Positions 29,811 through 38,330 are shown, numbered from the stretch's first letter. The stretch: 64,000 bases of DNA from Streptomyces sp. NBC_00273 (GCF_036178145.1 NZ_CP108067.1:3038001-3102000); one strand, 5' to 3'. Program-made: numbers and translations. Notes: generated by a model from the sequence alone, not told the origin.

Positions 29811-30917
29811 CTAGTACATGTCCGGGGGGAGGGACGAGGCGCGCACCCGCAGTCCCGCCGGGACCGTCAGCTGACCAGGCGATTCCGCATGCCCGGATTC
29901 GATCAGGTTGACCAGGACAGACACCGCCGAAGCGGCGATCCGCTCGGGATTGAGGGTGACGGTGGTCACGGCGGGTTCGGTCTCGGCGTACGCCGGATCC
30001 TCGCTGGCGCAGACGAGCAGCAGCCCGTCGTGCCCCGTATTGCCGGGCGCGCCGGGTATGCCGGTCGTGCCGGGTGCCCCGGGTGCCTTGGGTGTGCCGG
30101 GCGTACGCAGACCGTGGCGCGCGGCGGCGGCCAGCACCTGCCGGCCCCCCGGGTCGTACACGCAGTAGACGGCGTCGGGGCGGTCCGGCGCGGCGAAGGC
30201 GGAGTCGAAGGCGTGCCCCGCGGCGTCGTCCGGGTCGAAGGGGATCAGGAGGGGGGCCAGGCCGCGCTCCGCGCACCACTGTTCGTAGGTCGAGGTGACG
30301 GCCCCGGTGTAGAACTCCCGACCGTAGCCCGAGTGCAGTGCGATCCGCCGGGCCCCGGACGCCTCGAGGTGGTCCAGCACCTCCCGGGTGGTGGCGGTGT
30401 GGTCGTTGTCCACCCACACGTCCCCCGGCCAGGGGTCGGGCGGCCGCCCGTCGAAGACCACCGGCATCCCCCGTGCCCGCAGGGCCCGCAGCACCGGGTC
30501 GCCGGCCGGGCTGTCGAGGAGCAGCATCCCGTCCACGGCGAGGGTGTGCCACAGCGGCTCGGCGCCCCGGTCGGCGGGCAGGGTGGTCAGGGCGTACCCG
30601 TGCGCGTGCGCGGCCGAGGTCGCGGCGGTGAGCAGGCGGGAGAAGTAGGCGATCCCCACGAAGTCCCAGGCGTCCCCCGCGTACGTGGTCACCGCGACGC
30701 CGAGGGTACGGGTGCGCGGGCCGCGGCGGGCTCCGTAGCCGAGCGCGCCCGCCACCTCGCGGACCCGTCGCCGGGTGGACTCGCCGAGGCGGCCGGTGCC
30801 GTTGAGCGCGTGCGAGACGGTCGCGGTGGAGACCTCGGCGGCGCGCGCGATGTCGGCGAGGGTCGGTCCCGGCGTCGATCCCGGCGTCCGTCCCGGCGCG
30901 GGTGGGTGCTCTGGCAC
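29811..30917 (-). CDS. LacI-family transcriptional regulator with a collagen-like insert
   Basis: A 368-residue repressor. LacI helix-turn-helix at about residues 17-65 (TLADIARAAEVSTATVSHALNGTGRL with the hinge REVAGALGYGARR), then a Peripla_BP_3-type effector domain (TLGVAVTTYAGDAWDFV, VDGMLLLDSPAG, RIALHSGYGREFYTGAV, DAVYCVYDPGG). Between two core strands near residue 290 it carries a stretch of G-X-Y triplets (PGTPKAPGAPGTTGIPGAPG) that other LacI proteins lack. Start GTG 30917 (MPEHPPAPG) is the best available but has no clear SD. It is divergent from the exported amidohydrolase, with a LacI-like operator between them, so it probably controls that gene and itself. The effector is unknown. 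Confidence 0.82.
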   Translation of the reverse strand: MPEHPPAPGRTPGSTPGPTLADIARAAEVSTATVSHALNGTGRLGESTRRRVREVAGALGYGARRGPRTRTLGVAVTTYAGDAWDFVGIAYFSRLLTAATSAAHAHGYALTTLPADRGAEPLWHTLAVDGMLLLDSPAGDPVLRALRARGMPVVFDGRPPDPWPGDVWVDNDHTATTREVLDHLEASGARRIALHSGYGREFYTGAVTSTYEQWCAERGLAPLLIPFDPDDAAGHAFDSAFAAPDRPDAVYCVYDPGGRQVLAAAARHGLRTPGTPKAPGAPGTTGIPGAPGNTGHDGLLLVCASEDPAYAETEPAVTTVTLNPERIAASAVSVLVNLIESGHAESPGQLTVPAGLRVRASSLPPDMY

Positions 30918-30958
30918 GCGGCCATCGTACGGATTTCGTCGCCGGAGGCGGCTTCTGG

Positions 30959-30970
30959 TTAAGCGGTTAA
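30959..30970. promoter_or_regulatory. LacI-type operator TTAAGCGGTTAA
   Basis: The near-palindrome TTAAGCGGTTAA has the central CG and A/T-rich flanks seen in LacI/GalR operators (10 of 12 positions symmetric). It lies in the 92-bp divergent region between the LacI-family gene and the amidohydrolase. Confidence 0.5.
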
Positions 30971-31009
30971 TCAAACAGTGTCCTGGCCACACCAACATTT
31001 GGAGTGGGC

Positions 31010-32929
31010 ATGACGTCTTCTTCGCACCTTTCCCGTCGGGGACTCCTCGCCGCCGCGGGGATCACCGGGGTCGCCGGGGCCGCGGGCCTGCTGGGGGCCG
31101 CTCCGGCCGCGGCCTCCCCGGCGCCCTCGGCCGCTTCCTCCACCGGGCGCGGTTCGGCGGCCCTGGTGGTCCACCACGCCTCGGTGTTCACGGGGACCGG
31201 CGGCCGGGCACCCGTCGAGGCCGTCGCGGTCGGCCGGGACGGCACGATCTGTGCCACCGGGACGAACGCGGCGCTGCGCCGGTACGTGGGCCGGGACACC
31301 GAGGTCGTCGACGCCCGGGGCAACACGGTCATGAGCGGCATCCACGACGGCCACGTCCACCCGCTCGGCGCGGGCGAGCGTTCGCTGTCCCCCTCGCTGG
31401 AGGGCGCGGAGACCACTTTGGCCGAGCTCCAGGAGATCCTGACCGGCTTCCTCGCCGACACGGGCGGCGCGGGCGCGGAGCCCGACGGCTGGCTGGTGGT
31501 CGAGGACTGGAACCCGGTCGGCCTGCTCCCCACGGGCACCAACCCCCACCACACGATGCTGGACGCGCTCCCGACCCGACGGCCGATCGCCCTCGTCGGC
31601 GGCGACGGGCACAACCTGTGGGCCAACCAGCGGGCCCTGGACATCGCCGGGATCACGGCGGCCACGCCCGACCCGGTCGGCGGCAAGGTGGTCAAGGGCG
31701 CGGACGGGCGGCCGACGGGCGTCCTGAAGGACGACGCCCAGGGCCTGGTGCGGCGGCACGTACCGGAGCCCACCCGGGCCGACCTGGTCGCGGCGTGCGC
31801 CAAGGTGCTGGAGCTGGCGGCCGCGTCCGGGGTCACGACGATGATGGACGCGCTGGTGGGACGGCACGAACTGGAGCTGTACCAGGCCCTGTCGGCGGCG
31901 GGGAAGCTGCCGCAGCGGATCGTCCCGGCCATCCGGCTGGAGGCGGAGCAGACCAAGGACCCGGCGGGGTCGCTGGCGTACGCGCGGGGTCTGCGGCGGG
32001 AGTTCGCCGGCGTACGGGGGCTGCGGTTCGGGATGGTCAAGGTGTTCCTGGACGGGGTCATCGAGTACCCGGCGCAGACCGCCGCGCTGCTGGAGCCCTA
32101 CCTCGACGGGCAGGGCCGACCGACCGCCAACCGGGGCGAGCTGTACACCTCGGCGGCGGACTACGGCCGGCTCAGCGCCGCCTTCAACAAGGCGGGCTGG
32201 CAGATGCACGCGCACGGGCTCGGCGACCGTGCGGTGCGCACCGCGCTGGACGGGTACGCGTACGCCAAGCGGGTGACGGGCCTGCGGGACGCCCGCAACG
32301 CCGTGGCGCACCTGCAGCTCGTGGACCCGGCGGACCTGCGGCGTTTCGCGCAGCTGGGGGTCACGGCGTGCATGCAGCTCCAGTGGGCGGCGAAGGACAC
32401 GTGGACGATGGAGGCGCTCCTGCCCTACATCGGACCCGAGCGGCACCGGTGGATGTACCCGGCGCGGAGCCTGGAGAAGGCGGGGGCGCGGCTGTCGGGC
32501 GGCTCCGACTGGCCGGTGGACGCCCTCCAGGTGTGGAACCAGCTGCGGACGGCGATCGACCGCCAGGGCGCCTTCGGGGCGGGCCCGCTGTACCGCGAAC
32601 TGGAGGGGCTCGGACGGGACGCGGTCCTGCGGATGCACACGTCGGGGACGGCGTGGCAGCTGCGCCAGGAGGAGCTGACGGGCACGGTGGAGCCGGGCCG
32701 GGCGGCGGACCTGGTGGTGCTGGACCGGGACGTGACGCGCTGCCCGGTGGCCGACATCAGCGGGACGGGGGTACGGATGACCCTGGTCGGCGGCCGCGTG
32801 GTGCACGACGCGGATTCGACGTCGGGCAGGGCGGCCTCGGCGCGGGTGGCGGGCGCCGCCTCGGGCCCGCGCCCGGCCTCGTACGCGACGGTGCACGCCG
32901 GGGGGCGCCACCACGCCTGCAAGCACTGA
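31010..32929 (+). CDS. Exported amidohydrolase (YtcJ-like, amidohydrolase family 3)
   Basis: A 639-residue metal-dependent hydrolase. Tat signal SRRGLLAAAGITGVAGAAGL and an Ala-rich cleavage region, so it acts outside the cell. Metal ligands are GIHDGHVHPLG (HxH), the QMHAHGLGDRA His, a further AHLQ His and the late SGGSDWPVD Asp. The WANQRALDIAG and DGRPTGVLKD segments mark the YtcJ subgroup. Start ATG 31010 with GGAG 5 nt before it; GTG 31004 is inside the SD. A ~45-residue Ala/Ser-rich tail ends in a His-rich GGRHHACKH, which could bind metal. Substrates of this subgroup are mostly undefined (N-substituted amides or cyclic ureides). It is divergently linked to the LacI regulator. Confidence 0.8.
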   Translation: MTSSSHLSRRGLLAAAGITGVAGAAGLLGAAPAAASPAPSAASSTGRGSAALVVHHASVFTGTGGRAPVEAVAVGRDGTICATGTNAALRRYVGRDTEVVDARGNTVMSGIHDGHVHPLGAGERSLSPSLEGAETTLAELQEILTGFLADTGGAGAEPDGWLVVEDWNPVGLLPTGTNPHHTMLDALPTRRPIALVGGDGHNLWANQRALDIAGITAATPDPVGGKVVKGADGRPTGVLKDDAQGLVRRHVPEPTRADLVAACAKVLELAAASGVTTMMDALVGRHELELYQALSAAGKLPQRIVPAIRLEAEQTKDPAGSLAYARGLRREFAGVRGLRFGMVKVFLDGVIEYPAQTAALLEPYLDGQGRPTANRGELYTSAADYGRLSAAFNKAGWQMHAHGLGDRAVRTALDGYAYAKRVTGLRDARNAVAHLQLVDPADLRRFAQLGVTACMQLQWAAKDTWTMEALLPYIGPERHRWMYPARSLEKAGARLSGGSDWPVDALQVWNQLRTAIDRQGAFGAGPLYRELEGLGRDAVLRMHTSGTAWQLRQEELTGTVEPGRAADLVVLDRDVTRCPVADISGTGVRMTLVGGRVVHDADSTSGRAASARVAGAASGPRPASYATVHAGGRHHACKH

Positions 32930-33025
32930 GCGGGGCGCTGGTGGGAGGCTGGTGGAACGCGGCGGGGCGCCGTTGGGGCGCCGCCGCCGGGCTCGGCCGC
33001 GGGCTCCGGTGGGGCGCCGCCGGGT

Positions 33026-33910
33026 TCAGCCCGCCGCGAGGCCGTGGCGGGCGGCCCAGGAGTTGACGGCGGCGGCGATCTCCTCGGGCCGGTCCTCGGG
33101 GCAGAGGTGGGCGGCCGGGCCGCAGTACTCGGTCTCGAGCGCGCAGACGTTCTCCTCGCACCAGGCGACCGTCTCGGGGCCGATCATCAGGGCCGGTGAG
33201 CCGTCGAAGGTGAGCAGCAGCTTGGGCACGTCCGGGCTGTCGGCCAGCCAGGCGTCGTACTTCTCGACGACGGCGTGCACATCGGCCGGATCGCCGTCGA
33301 TCGGCAGCGAGCGGGCCCACCGCAGCATGGGCAGCCGGCTCTCGCGGGTCGGGTAGGGGGCGGCGTAGGCGGCGCGGTCCGCCGCGCCCATCGGGTTCAG
33401 CACCGTCTGCCGGATGCTGTCCTCGATGAAGACGTTCTCGTCCAGGACCATCTGCTCCCCCACGCCCGGGGTGCGGATCGCCTCGAACCGGGCCCGCGCG
33501 GCGGGCGGGTACTGCGCCCAGCTCAGCGGCCGCACGATCGTCTCCATGAAGGCGATGCCGCGGACCCGTTCGGGGTGGCGGGCGGCCCGGTCGAAGGCGA
33601 GCGCCCCGCCCCAGTCCTGACCGACCAACACCACCTCGTCGAGCCCCAGGGCGTCGAACCACGCGTCCAGGTAGCGGGCGTGGTCCTCGAAGCGGTACTC
33701 CCCGCCCGGCTTTCCGGACCGGCCCATCCCGATGAGGTCCGGGGCCAGGACCCGGACCCCGCCCTCGATCCGGGGCAGGACGCCCCGCCAGAGGTGGGAG
33801 GAGGTCGGATTGCCGTGCAGGAACACGAAGGGGACGCCGCCGGGGCGGGCGCGGGCGGCACCGAGGTCCTCGTAGTACATCGTCGAGTCGAGTACGTCGA
33901 TCGTGGGCAT
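33026..33910 (-). CDS. Haloalkane dehalogenase (HLD-II-like alpha/beta hydrolase)
   Basis: A 294-residue protein, the standard length. FLHGNPTSSHLWR supplies the halide-binding Asn34, and VLVGQDWGGALAF has the nucleophile Asp99 followed by the halide-stabilising Trp100 in place of a serine elbow. IAFMETIVRPLSW carries the catalytic acid position of HLD-II enzymes (Glu in MET). The base His is in CGPAAHLCPEDRPEEIA, matching the GxHFxQEDxP pattern. It would release halide and an alcohol from a haloalkane; natural substrates in Streptomyces are unknown. Start ATG 33910 with GGAAGGGG upstream. It is divergent from a MarR gene with two matched operators between them, so it is probably repressed by that protein. 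Confidence 0.82.
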   Translation of the reverse strand: MPTIDVLDSTMYYEDLGAARARPGGVPFVFLHGNPTSSHLWRGVLPRIEGGVRVLAPDLIGMGRSGKPGGEYRFEDHARYLDAWFDALGLDEVVLVGQDWGGALAFDRAARHPERVRGIAFMETIVRPLSWAQYPPAARARFEAIRTPGVGEQMVLDENVFIEDSIRQTVLNPMGAADRAAYAAPYPTRESRLPMLRWARSLPIDGDPADVHAVVEKYDAWLADSPDVPKLLLTFDGSPALMIGPETVAWCEENVCALETEYCGPAAHLCPEDRPEEIAAAVNSWAARHGLAAG

Positions 33911-33944
33911 GGGAGGCCCCTTCCGCAATCGTTGGCTTGACTAA

Positions 33945-33961
33945 CGTTGGTGACACTAACG
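33945..33961. promoter_or_regulatory. MarR operator, distal copy
   Basis: CGTTGGTGACACTAACG differs from the proximal copy at two positions and keeps the inverted arms CGTT(G/A)GTG and CACTAACG around one base. It lies closer to the dehalogenase start. Confidence 0.6.
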
Positions 33962-33970
33962 AAGTTATAT

Positions 33971-33987
33971 CGTTAGTGCCACTAACG
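33971..33987. promoter_or_regulatory. MarR operator, proximal copy
   Basis: CGTTAGTG-C-CACTAACG is a perfect 17-bp palindrome 20 bp before the MarR start. Its centre is 26 bp from that of the distal copy, which would place two dimers about 2.5 helical turns apart, on different faces. Confidence 0.65.
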
Positions 33988-34006
33988 CAATGGGTACCAT
34001 CGCCCC

Positions 34007-34492
34007 ATGGCCACGGAAGAGAACGGACCCCTCGCCCCCGCGCGGCTGCGCGAACTGCCCAGCCGACTACTGGGGCAGGCGTCCACCCATGCGCAGCGCC
34101 TCGCGACCGAGGGGCTGAGCGGGGCAGATGCCCACAAATGGCACTACGCGGCCCTGGTCGCCCTGGAGGAGTCCGGCCCGGCGAGCCAAGCCACCCTCAG
34201 CGCCCGCACCGGCATCCACCGCAGCGACCTGGTCGCCGTCATCAACGAACTCGCCGCGCGCGAACTGGTGGAGCGGGCCCCCGACCCCGAGGACCGCAGG
34301 CGCAACGTCATCACCCTCACGCCGCACGGCCGGCGACACCTGCGCACGCTGGAACAGATCCTCGCCGCAGCCCAGGAGGAACTACTGGCCCCGCTGTCCG
34401 CCGGGGAGCGCGAGCAGCTCACCCGCCTGCTGGGCCGCATCGTCGACCATCACGCGTACGGGGAAGCCGTCATGGGATCTGATGGCCGGTAA
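34007..34492 (+). CDS. MarR-family transcriptional regulator
   Basis: A 161-residue winged-helix repressor. Helices 3-4 (ASQATLSARTGIHRSDLVAVINELAARELVERAPDPEDRRRNVITLTPHG) form the DNA-binding domain and wing, including the conserved DRR of MarR proteins. The flanking helices dimerise. Divergent from the haloalkane dehalogenase; two copies of a 17-bp palindrome fill the 96-bp space between them. It probably represses both genes and is released by a small ligand, perhaps the dehalogenase substrate. Confidence 0.88.
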   Translation: MATEENGPLAPARLRELPSRLLGQASTHAQRLATEGLSGADAHKWHYAALVALEESGPASQATLSARTGIHRSDLVAVINELAARELVERAPDPEDRRRNVITLTPHGRRHLRTLEQILAAAQEELLAPLSAGEREQLTRLLGRIVDHHAYGEAVMGSDGR

Positions 34493-34535
34493 CTTCCACT
34501 CAATTCACCCATTTGCCGCACCCAGCGCAAGGGTC

Positions 34536-34551
34536 ATCTCATATCTGAGAT
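34536..34551. promoter_or_regulatory. Inverted repeat ATCTCA-TATC-TGAGAT just before the HTH-MurA gene
   Basis: Perfect 6-base arms (34536-34541 and 34546-34551) end 11 bp before the ATG. The gene has no SD, so the site would cover the promoter or the start. Because the encoded protein begins with an XRE-type HTH, autoregulation at this site is a reasonable guess. Confidence 0.45.
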
Positions 34552-34562
34552 AGCGTGCCCCC

Positions 34563-36092
34563 ATGGCAGACGACTACCTCGTACGCATCGGCAAGCTCAT
34601 CCGTGACGCCCGGCAGCACCGGGGCTGGACACAGAGTCAGCTCGCTGACGCCCTCGGCACCAGCCAGAGCGCAGTGAACCGGATCGAGCGCGGCAACCAG
34701 AACATCAGCCTTGAGATGATCGCCCGAATCGGCGAAGCGCTCGACAGCGAGATCGTCTCCCTGGGCTACGCCGGCCCGATGCACCTGCGCGTGGTGGGCG
34801 GCCGCCGACTGTCCGGCGCCATCGACGTCAAGACGAGCAAGAACGCGTGCGTCGCCCTGCTCTGCGCCTCGCTGCTCAACAAGGGCCGTACGGTGCTGCG
34901 GCGAGTGGCCCGCATCGAGGAGGTCTACCGCCTGCTGGAGGTCCTGAACTCCATCGGCGTGCGCACCCGCTGGATCAACGACGGCGTGGACCTGGAGCTG
35001 ATCCCGCCGGCCCGCCTCGACATGGAGGCCATGGACGCGGACGCGGCCCGCCGGACCCGGTCCATCATCATGTTCCTGGGCCCGCTGCTGCACCGGATGG
35101 AGACCTTCCGGCTCCCCTACGCGGGCGGCTGCGACCTCGGCACCCGCACCATCGAGCCGCACATGATCGCCCTGCGCCGCTTCGGCCTGGACATCACGGC
35201 GACCGAGGGCATCTACCACGCGAAGGTCGTCCCCGGGATCTCCCCGGACCGCCCGATCGTGCTGACCGAGCGCGGGGACACCGTCACCGAGAACGCGCTG
35301 CTGGCCGCGGCCCGGCACGACGGCGTGACCGTCATCCGCAACGCCTCCTCCAACTACATGGTCCAGGACCTGTGCTTCTTCCTGGAGGCCCTGGGCGTCC
35401 GGGTCGACGGCGTCGGCACCACCACGCTCACCGTCCACGGCGTCCCGAGCATCGACGTGGACGTGGACTACTCCCCCTCCGAGGACCCGGTCGAGGCCAT
35501 GAGCCTGCTCGCCGCCGCGGTCGTCACGGAGTCGGAACTCACCATCCGCCGGGTGCCGATCGAGTTCATGGAGATCGAGCTCGCGGTCCTGGAGGAGATG
35601 GGCCTGGACCACGACCGCTCGGCGGAGTACAACGCGGACAACGGCCGCACCCGCCTGGTCGACCTCACGGTCCGCCCCTCGAAGCTCGAAGCCCCGATCG
35701 ACAAGATCCACCCCATGCCGTTCCCCGGGCTGAACATCGACAACGTCCCCTTCTTCGCGGCCATCGCCGCCGTGGCGCAGGGCCAGACGCTGATCCACGA
35801 CTGGGTGTACGACAACCGGGCCATCTACCTGACGGACCTGAACCGCCTCGGCGGCCGCCTCCAGCTCCTCGACCCCCACCGCGTCCTGGTCGAGGGCCCC
35901 ACGCGCTGGCGCGCGGCAGAAATGATGTGCCCGCCGGCCCTGCGCCCGGCGGTGGTCGTCCTCCTGGCGATGATGGCGGCCGAGGGCACCTCGGTGCTGC
36001 GCAACGTCTACGTGATCAACCGCGGCTACGAGGAACTGGCCGAGCGCCTCAACTCGGTGGGCGCCCAGATCGAGATCTTCCGCGACATCTAA
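34563..36092 (+). CDS. murA: UDP-N-acetylglucosamine 1-carboxyvinyltransferase with N-terminal XRE-type HTH
   Basis: A 509-residue fusion. Residues 1-65 are a cro/C1-type HTH (LIRDARQHRGWTQSQLADALGTSQSAVNRIERGNQNIS). From about 75 it is a full MurA (EPSP synthase fold): VKTSKNACVALLCASLL contains the Lys-Asn pair of the active site, and YAGGCDLGTRTIEPHMIAL contains the catalytic loop Cys (about 190), so it would be fosfomycin-sensitive. MurA transfers enolpyruvate from PEP to UDP-GlcNAc, the first committed step of peptidoglycan synthesis. This position corresponds to the second S. coelicolor murA (SCO5998). The HTH suggests an enzyme that may bind DNA and sense its own substrate, which is inference. 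It lies close to the GlcNAc importer ngcEFG. Confidence 0.9.
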   Translation: MADDYLVRIGKLIRDARQHRGWTQSQLADALGTSQSAVNRIERGNQNISLEMIARIGEALDSEIVSLGYAGPMHLRVVGGRRLSGAIDVKTSKNACVALLCASLLNKGRTVLRRVARIEEVYRLLEVLNSIGVRTRWINDGVDLELIPPARLDMEAMDADAARRTRSIIMFLGPLLHRMETFRLPYAGGCDLGTRTIEPHMIALRRFGLDITATEGIYHAKVVPGISPDRPIVLTERGDTVTENALLAAARHDGVTVIRNASSNYMVQDLCFFLEALGVRVDGVGTTTLTVHGVPSIDVDVDYSPSEDPVEAMSLLAAAVVTESELTIRRVPIEFMEIELAVLEEMGLDHDRSAEYNADNGRTRLVDLTVRPSKLEAPIDKIHPMPFPGLNIDNVPFFAAIAAVAQGQTLIHDWVYDNRAIYLTDLNRLGGRLQLLDPHRVLVEGPTRWRAAEMMCPPALRPAVVVLLAMMAAEGTSVLRNVYVINRGYEELAERLNSVGAQIEIFRDI

Positions 36093-36157
36093 GTACGCCG
36101 CAGGTCAGGACGGGTTCCCGTCCCCCAGGCCGTCGATGGGTCGTCGTCGGTGGCCGT

Positions 36158-36191
36158 CGTCGGTGCCTCCGTCCCTGCGGAGGCACCGACG
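36158..36191. terminator. Bidirectional terminator between murA and hisS
   Basis: CGTCGGTGCCTCCG (36158-36171) and CGGAGGCACCGACG (36178-36191) form a perfect 14-bp stem with a 6-nt loop, between the converging stop codons. Confidence 0.85.
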
Positions 36192-36210
36192 GCGGCCTCG
36201 CGCGCTCGTG

Positions 36211-37551
36211 TCACGGACGCGGCCGCCGGTGCGGAGCCGGAACCCAGTTCGTGGGGTCGGACGCCGTCTGCTCGCCCGTCGCCAGATCCTTCACCTCGTG
36301 CGCCGCCCCGTCCTCGAAAGGCGGGAACCAGACGAACGGGATGCCCTTCCTGGACGCGTATCGGACCTGTTTGGCCACCTTGTCGGCCTGGTGGTAGAGC
36401 TCGACGTTCATCCCCCGCCCGCGCAGGCGCGCGGCCGTGGCCTCGGCTCCCTTCCTTCGATCGGCCCGCGGGACGACCACGAGGACGTCGGTGGGACACT
36501 TCGCGCCGGTCTCCAGGAGCCCCTCCGCCAGGAGCTTGGCGAAGATGCGCGTCAGTCCGATCGACATGCCCACACCCGGAAGGCTGCGCCGGATGAAGGA
36601 TCCCGTCAGGTTCTCGTAGCGCCCGCCGGAGCAAATGCTGCCGTAGTTCGGCCAGTCGACGAACTTTCCTTCGTAGACCGTTCCCGTGTAGTAGTCGAGC
36701 CCGCGCGCGATCGAGAGGTCGGCGACGACGCTGCCGGCCGGCAGGTCGTCGAGGGAATCCAGTACGTAGCCCAGTTCGCCGAGGCCTTCGGTGAGCAACT
36801 CGGACGTCACGCCCAGGCCCTGGATGTCGTCCACGACGGCCGAGCCGGTGCCGCGCATCCGCGCGAGCGCGAGGCAGGAGTCGACGGTCCGTGCGGACAG
36901 GCCGACTTCGCCGGAGAGGATCTTCGCAACGCCCTCGGGACCGACCTTGTCCAGCTTGTCGACGGCACGGATCACGGCCAACGGATCACTGATGCCGAGC
37001 CCCTCGTAGAAGCCCTGAAGGACCTTCCGGTTGTTGATGTTGAGCGTCCAGGCGGGCAGGTTCAGGCCGGTCATGACCTCGTGGATCAAGCGCGGCAGCT
37101 CGGCATCGAAGTGCAGCGGCAGGTGTTCGACGTTGATCACGTCGATGTCACATTGAGTGAATTCACGGAATCGCCCGTCCTGAGCCCGCTCTCCGCGCCA
37201 TACTCGCTGCATCTGATAGCGCTTGAACGGGAACACGAGCTCGTTGAAGTGCTGGGCCGTGTAGCGCGCGAACGGCACGGTCAGATCGAAGTGAAGGCCG
37301 ATCCGGGCGTCGCTGGCGTCATCAACGTCTTCCTGCAACCTCCGCAGCGCATATACCTCGTTGGAGGCTTCGCCTTTGGCGGTGAGTACGGAAAGGGGCT
37401 CCACCGAGGGCGTCTCGATCGAGCAGAATCCATACCTCTCGAAACCCGACCGAATGAGATCGAGCCACTTCTGCTCCACCATGCGGACTTCAGGCAACCA
37501 TTCGGGAAATCCGCTGACGGGAACGGGGCGGACCAGCGGGGACTCGGTCAT
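36211..37551 (-). CDS. hisS: Histidyl-tRNA synthetase, probably an extra copy
   Basis: A 446-residue class II synthetase. Motif 2 is VWRGERAQDGRFREFTQCDID, and the histidine-binding segments are IARGLDYYTGTVYE and GGRYENLTGSF; motif 3 is LPGVGMSIGLTRI. The anticodon-binding domain follows (PTDVLVVVPRADRRKGAEATAARLRGRG). It charges tRNA-His. ATG 37551 (MTESPLVRPVPVSGFPEWLPEV) is chosen; an in-frame ATG at 37590 would add 13 residues, and neither has a strong SD. The gene is visibly lower in G+C than its neighbours (many A/T-ending codons), which suggests recent transfer. An insertion here, away from the usual hisS context, fits a second copy such as a resistance isoform; the housekeeping copy cannot be seen. 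Confidence 0.85.
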   Translation of the reverse strand: MTESPLVRPVPVSGFPEWLPEVRMVEQKWLDLIRSGFERYGFCSIETPSVEPLSVLTAKGEASNEVYALRRLQEDVDDASDARIGLHFDLTVPFARYTAQHFNELVFPFKRYQMQRVWRGERAQDGRFREFTQCDIDVINVEHLPLHFDAELPRLIHEVMTGLNLPAWTLNINNRKVLQGFYEGLGISDPLAVIRAVDKLDKVGPEGVAKILSGEVGLSARTVDSCLALARMRGTGSAVVDDIQGLGVTSELLTEGLGELGYVLDSLDDLPAGSVVADLSIARGLDYYTGTVYEGKFVDWPNYGSICSGGRYENLTGSFIRRSLPGVGMSIGLTRIFAKLLAEGLLETGAKCPTDVLVVVPRADRRKGAEATAARLRGRGMNVELYHQADKVAKQVRYASRKGIPFVWFPPFEDGAAHEVKDLATGEQTASDPTNWVPAPHRRPRP

Positions 37552-37814
37552 CGACGGCACTCTCTTTCTTCGCTCCGAGGCGTTCGACATCCGAGTCGCG
37601 CCGGCGGGAACGCATCCGCGACCTCGCGCGAACGCCGGTGACCAGCGTCTTACAGAGACCCGTGCAGCATCAACCGACTTGAAGCGACGTGACGGGCGCT
37701 GATGCGTCGAAACCGCTCGCCTCCATCTCCCCCCTCGTCAATACTGGTATCGAATTCAACCTTCTGGGTATCTTGAACGCCGCTCAACGAGCACTTACGA
37801 CCCAGGAGTTCCCG

Positions 37815-38330
37815 ATGCCCATCCCGCCCCGCAAGTCGATGACGATGAAGAAGCGCTACAGAGGCGCCCTCACCGTCATGGCCGCCGTCCTGTCGCTCGC
37901 CGCCTGCGACCCGGCCACACCGGCCACCACGCCGAGCACCACCGCCGCCGTCACCGTCAGCGCGAGCCCCAGCCCCTCCGTGGCGGCGACCAGCCCGAGT
38001 CCGAGCGCCAGCGCGACCCCGAGCGCCGAGCCCACCACGGCGGCACCGACTCCTGCGGCCCCGGTCGCCGAGCCCACCACCCAGGCGCCGGAGCCCCCCA
38101 AGGCCGCCGCCCCCGCCCCGCCGGCTCCCACCCGTACCCGCACCCAGGCGCCCGCGCCGGAGCCCACCAAGGCGACCACCGACTGCTATCCCCGCTCCAA
38201 CGCCGGCAACTGCTACAAGGCCGGTCAGATATGCCGGAAGGCCGACGTCGGCACGTCCGGGCGGGACGCGGGCGGGCGCACCATCCACTGCCGCAAGGAC
38301 GACGGCGTGGGCCAGCGCTGGAACTACTGA
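37815..38330 (+). CDS. Lipoprotein with Pro/Ala/Thr/Ser linker and small Cys-rich C-terminal domain
   Basis: A 171-residue secreted lipoprotein. Start ATG 37815 with AGGAG 6 nt upstream; ATG 37839 (MTMKKRYRGAL) is an alternative. Lipobox LSLAAC gives lipidated Cys31. Residues 32-125 are a low-complexity, probably extended linker (repeats of SPSPSA, EPTT and APAP). The last ~45 residues (TTDCYPRSNAGNCYKAGQICR ending GGRTIHCRKDDGVGQRWNY) hold four cysteines. They match a small domain, common at the ends of actinobacterial exported proteins (pattern YPxSNAGNCYxxGxxCRxxD), whose function is not established. The linker would hold this domain away from the membrane through the cell wall. Confidence 0.75.
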   Translation: MPIPPRKSMTMKKRYRGALTVMAAVLSLAACDPATPATTPSTTAAVTVSASPSPSVAATSPSPSASATPSAEPTTAAPTPAAPVAEPTTQAPEPPKAAAPAPPAPTRTRTQAPAPEPTKATTDCYPRSNAGNCYKAGQICRKADVGTSGRDAGGRTIHCRKDDGVGQRWNY

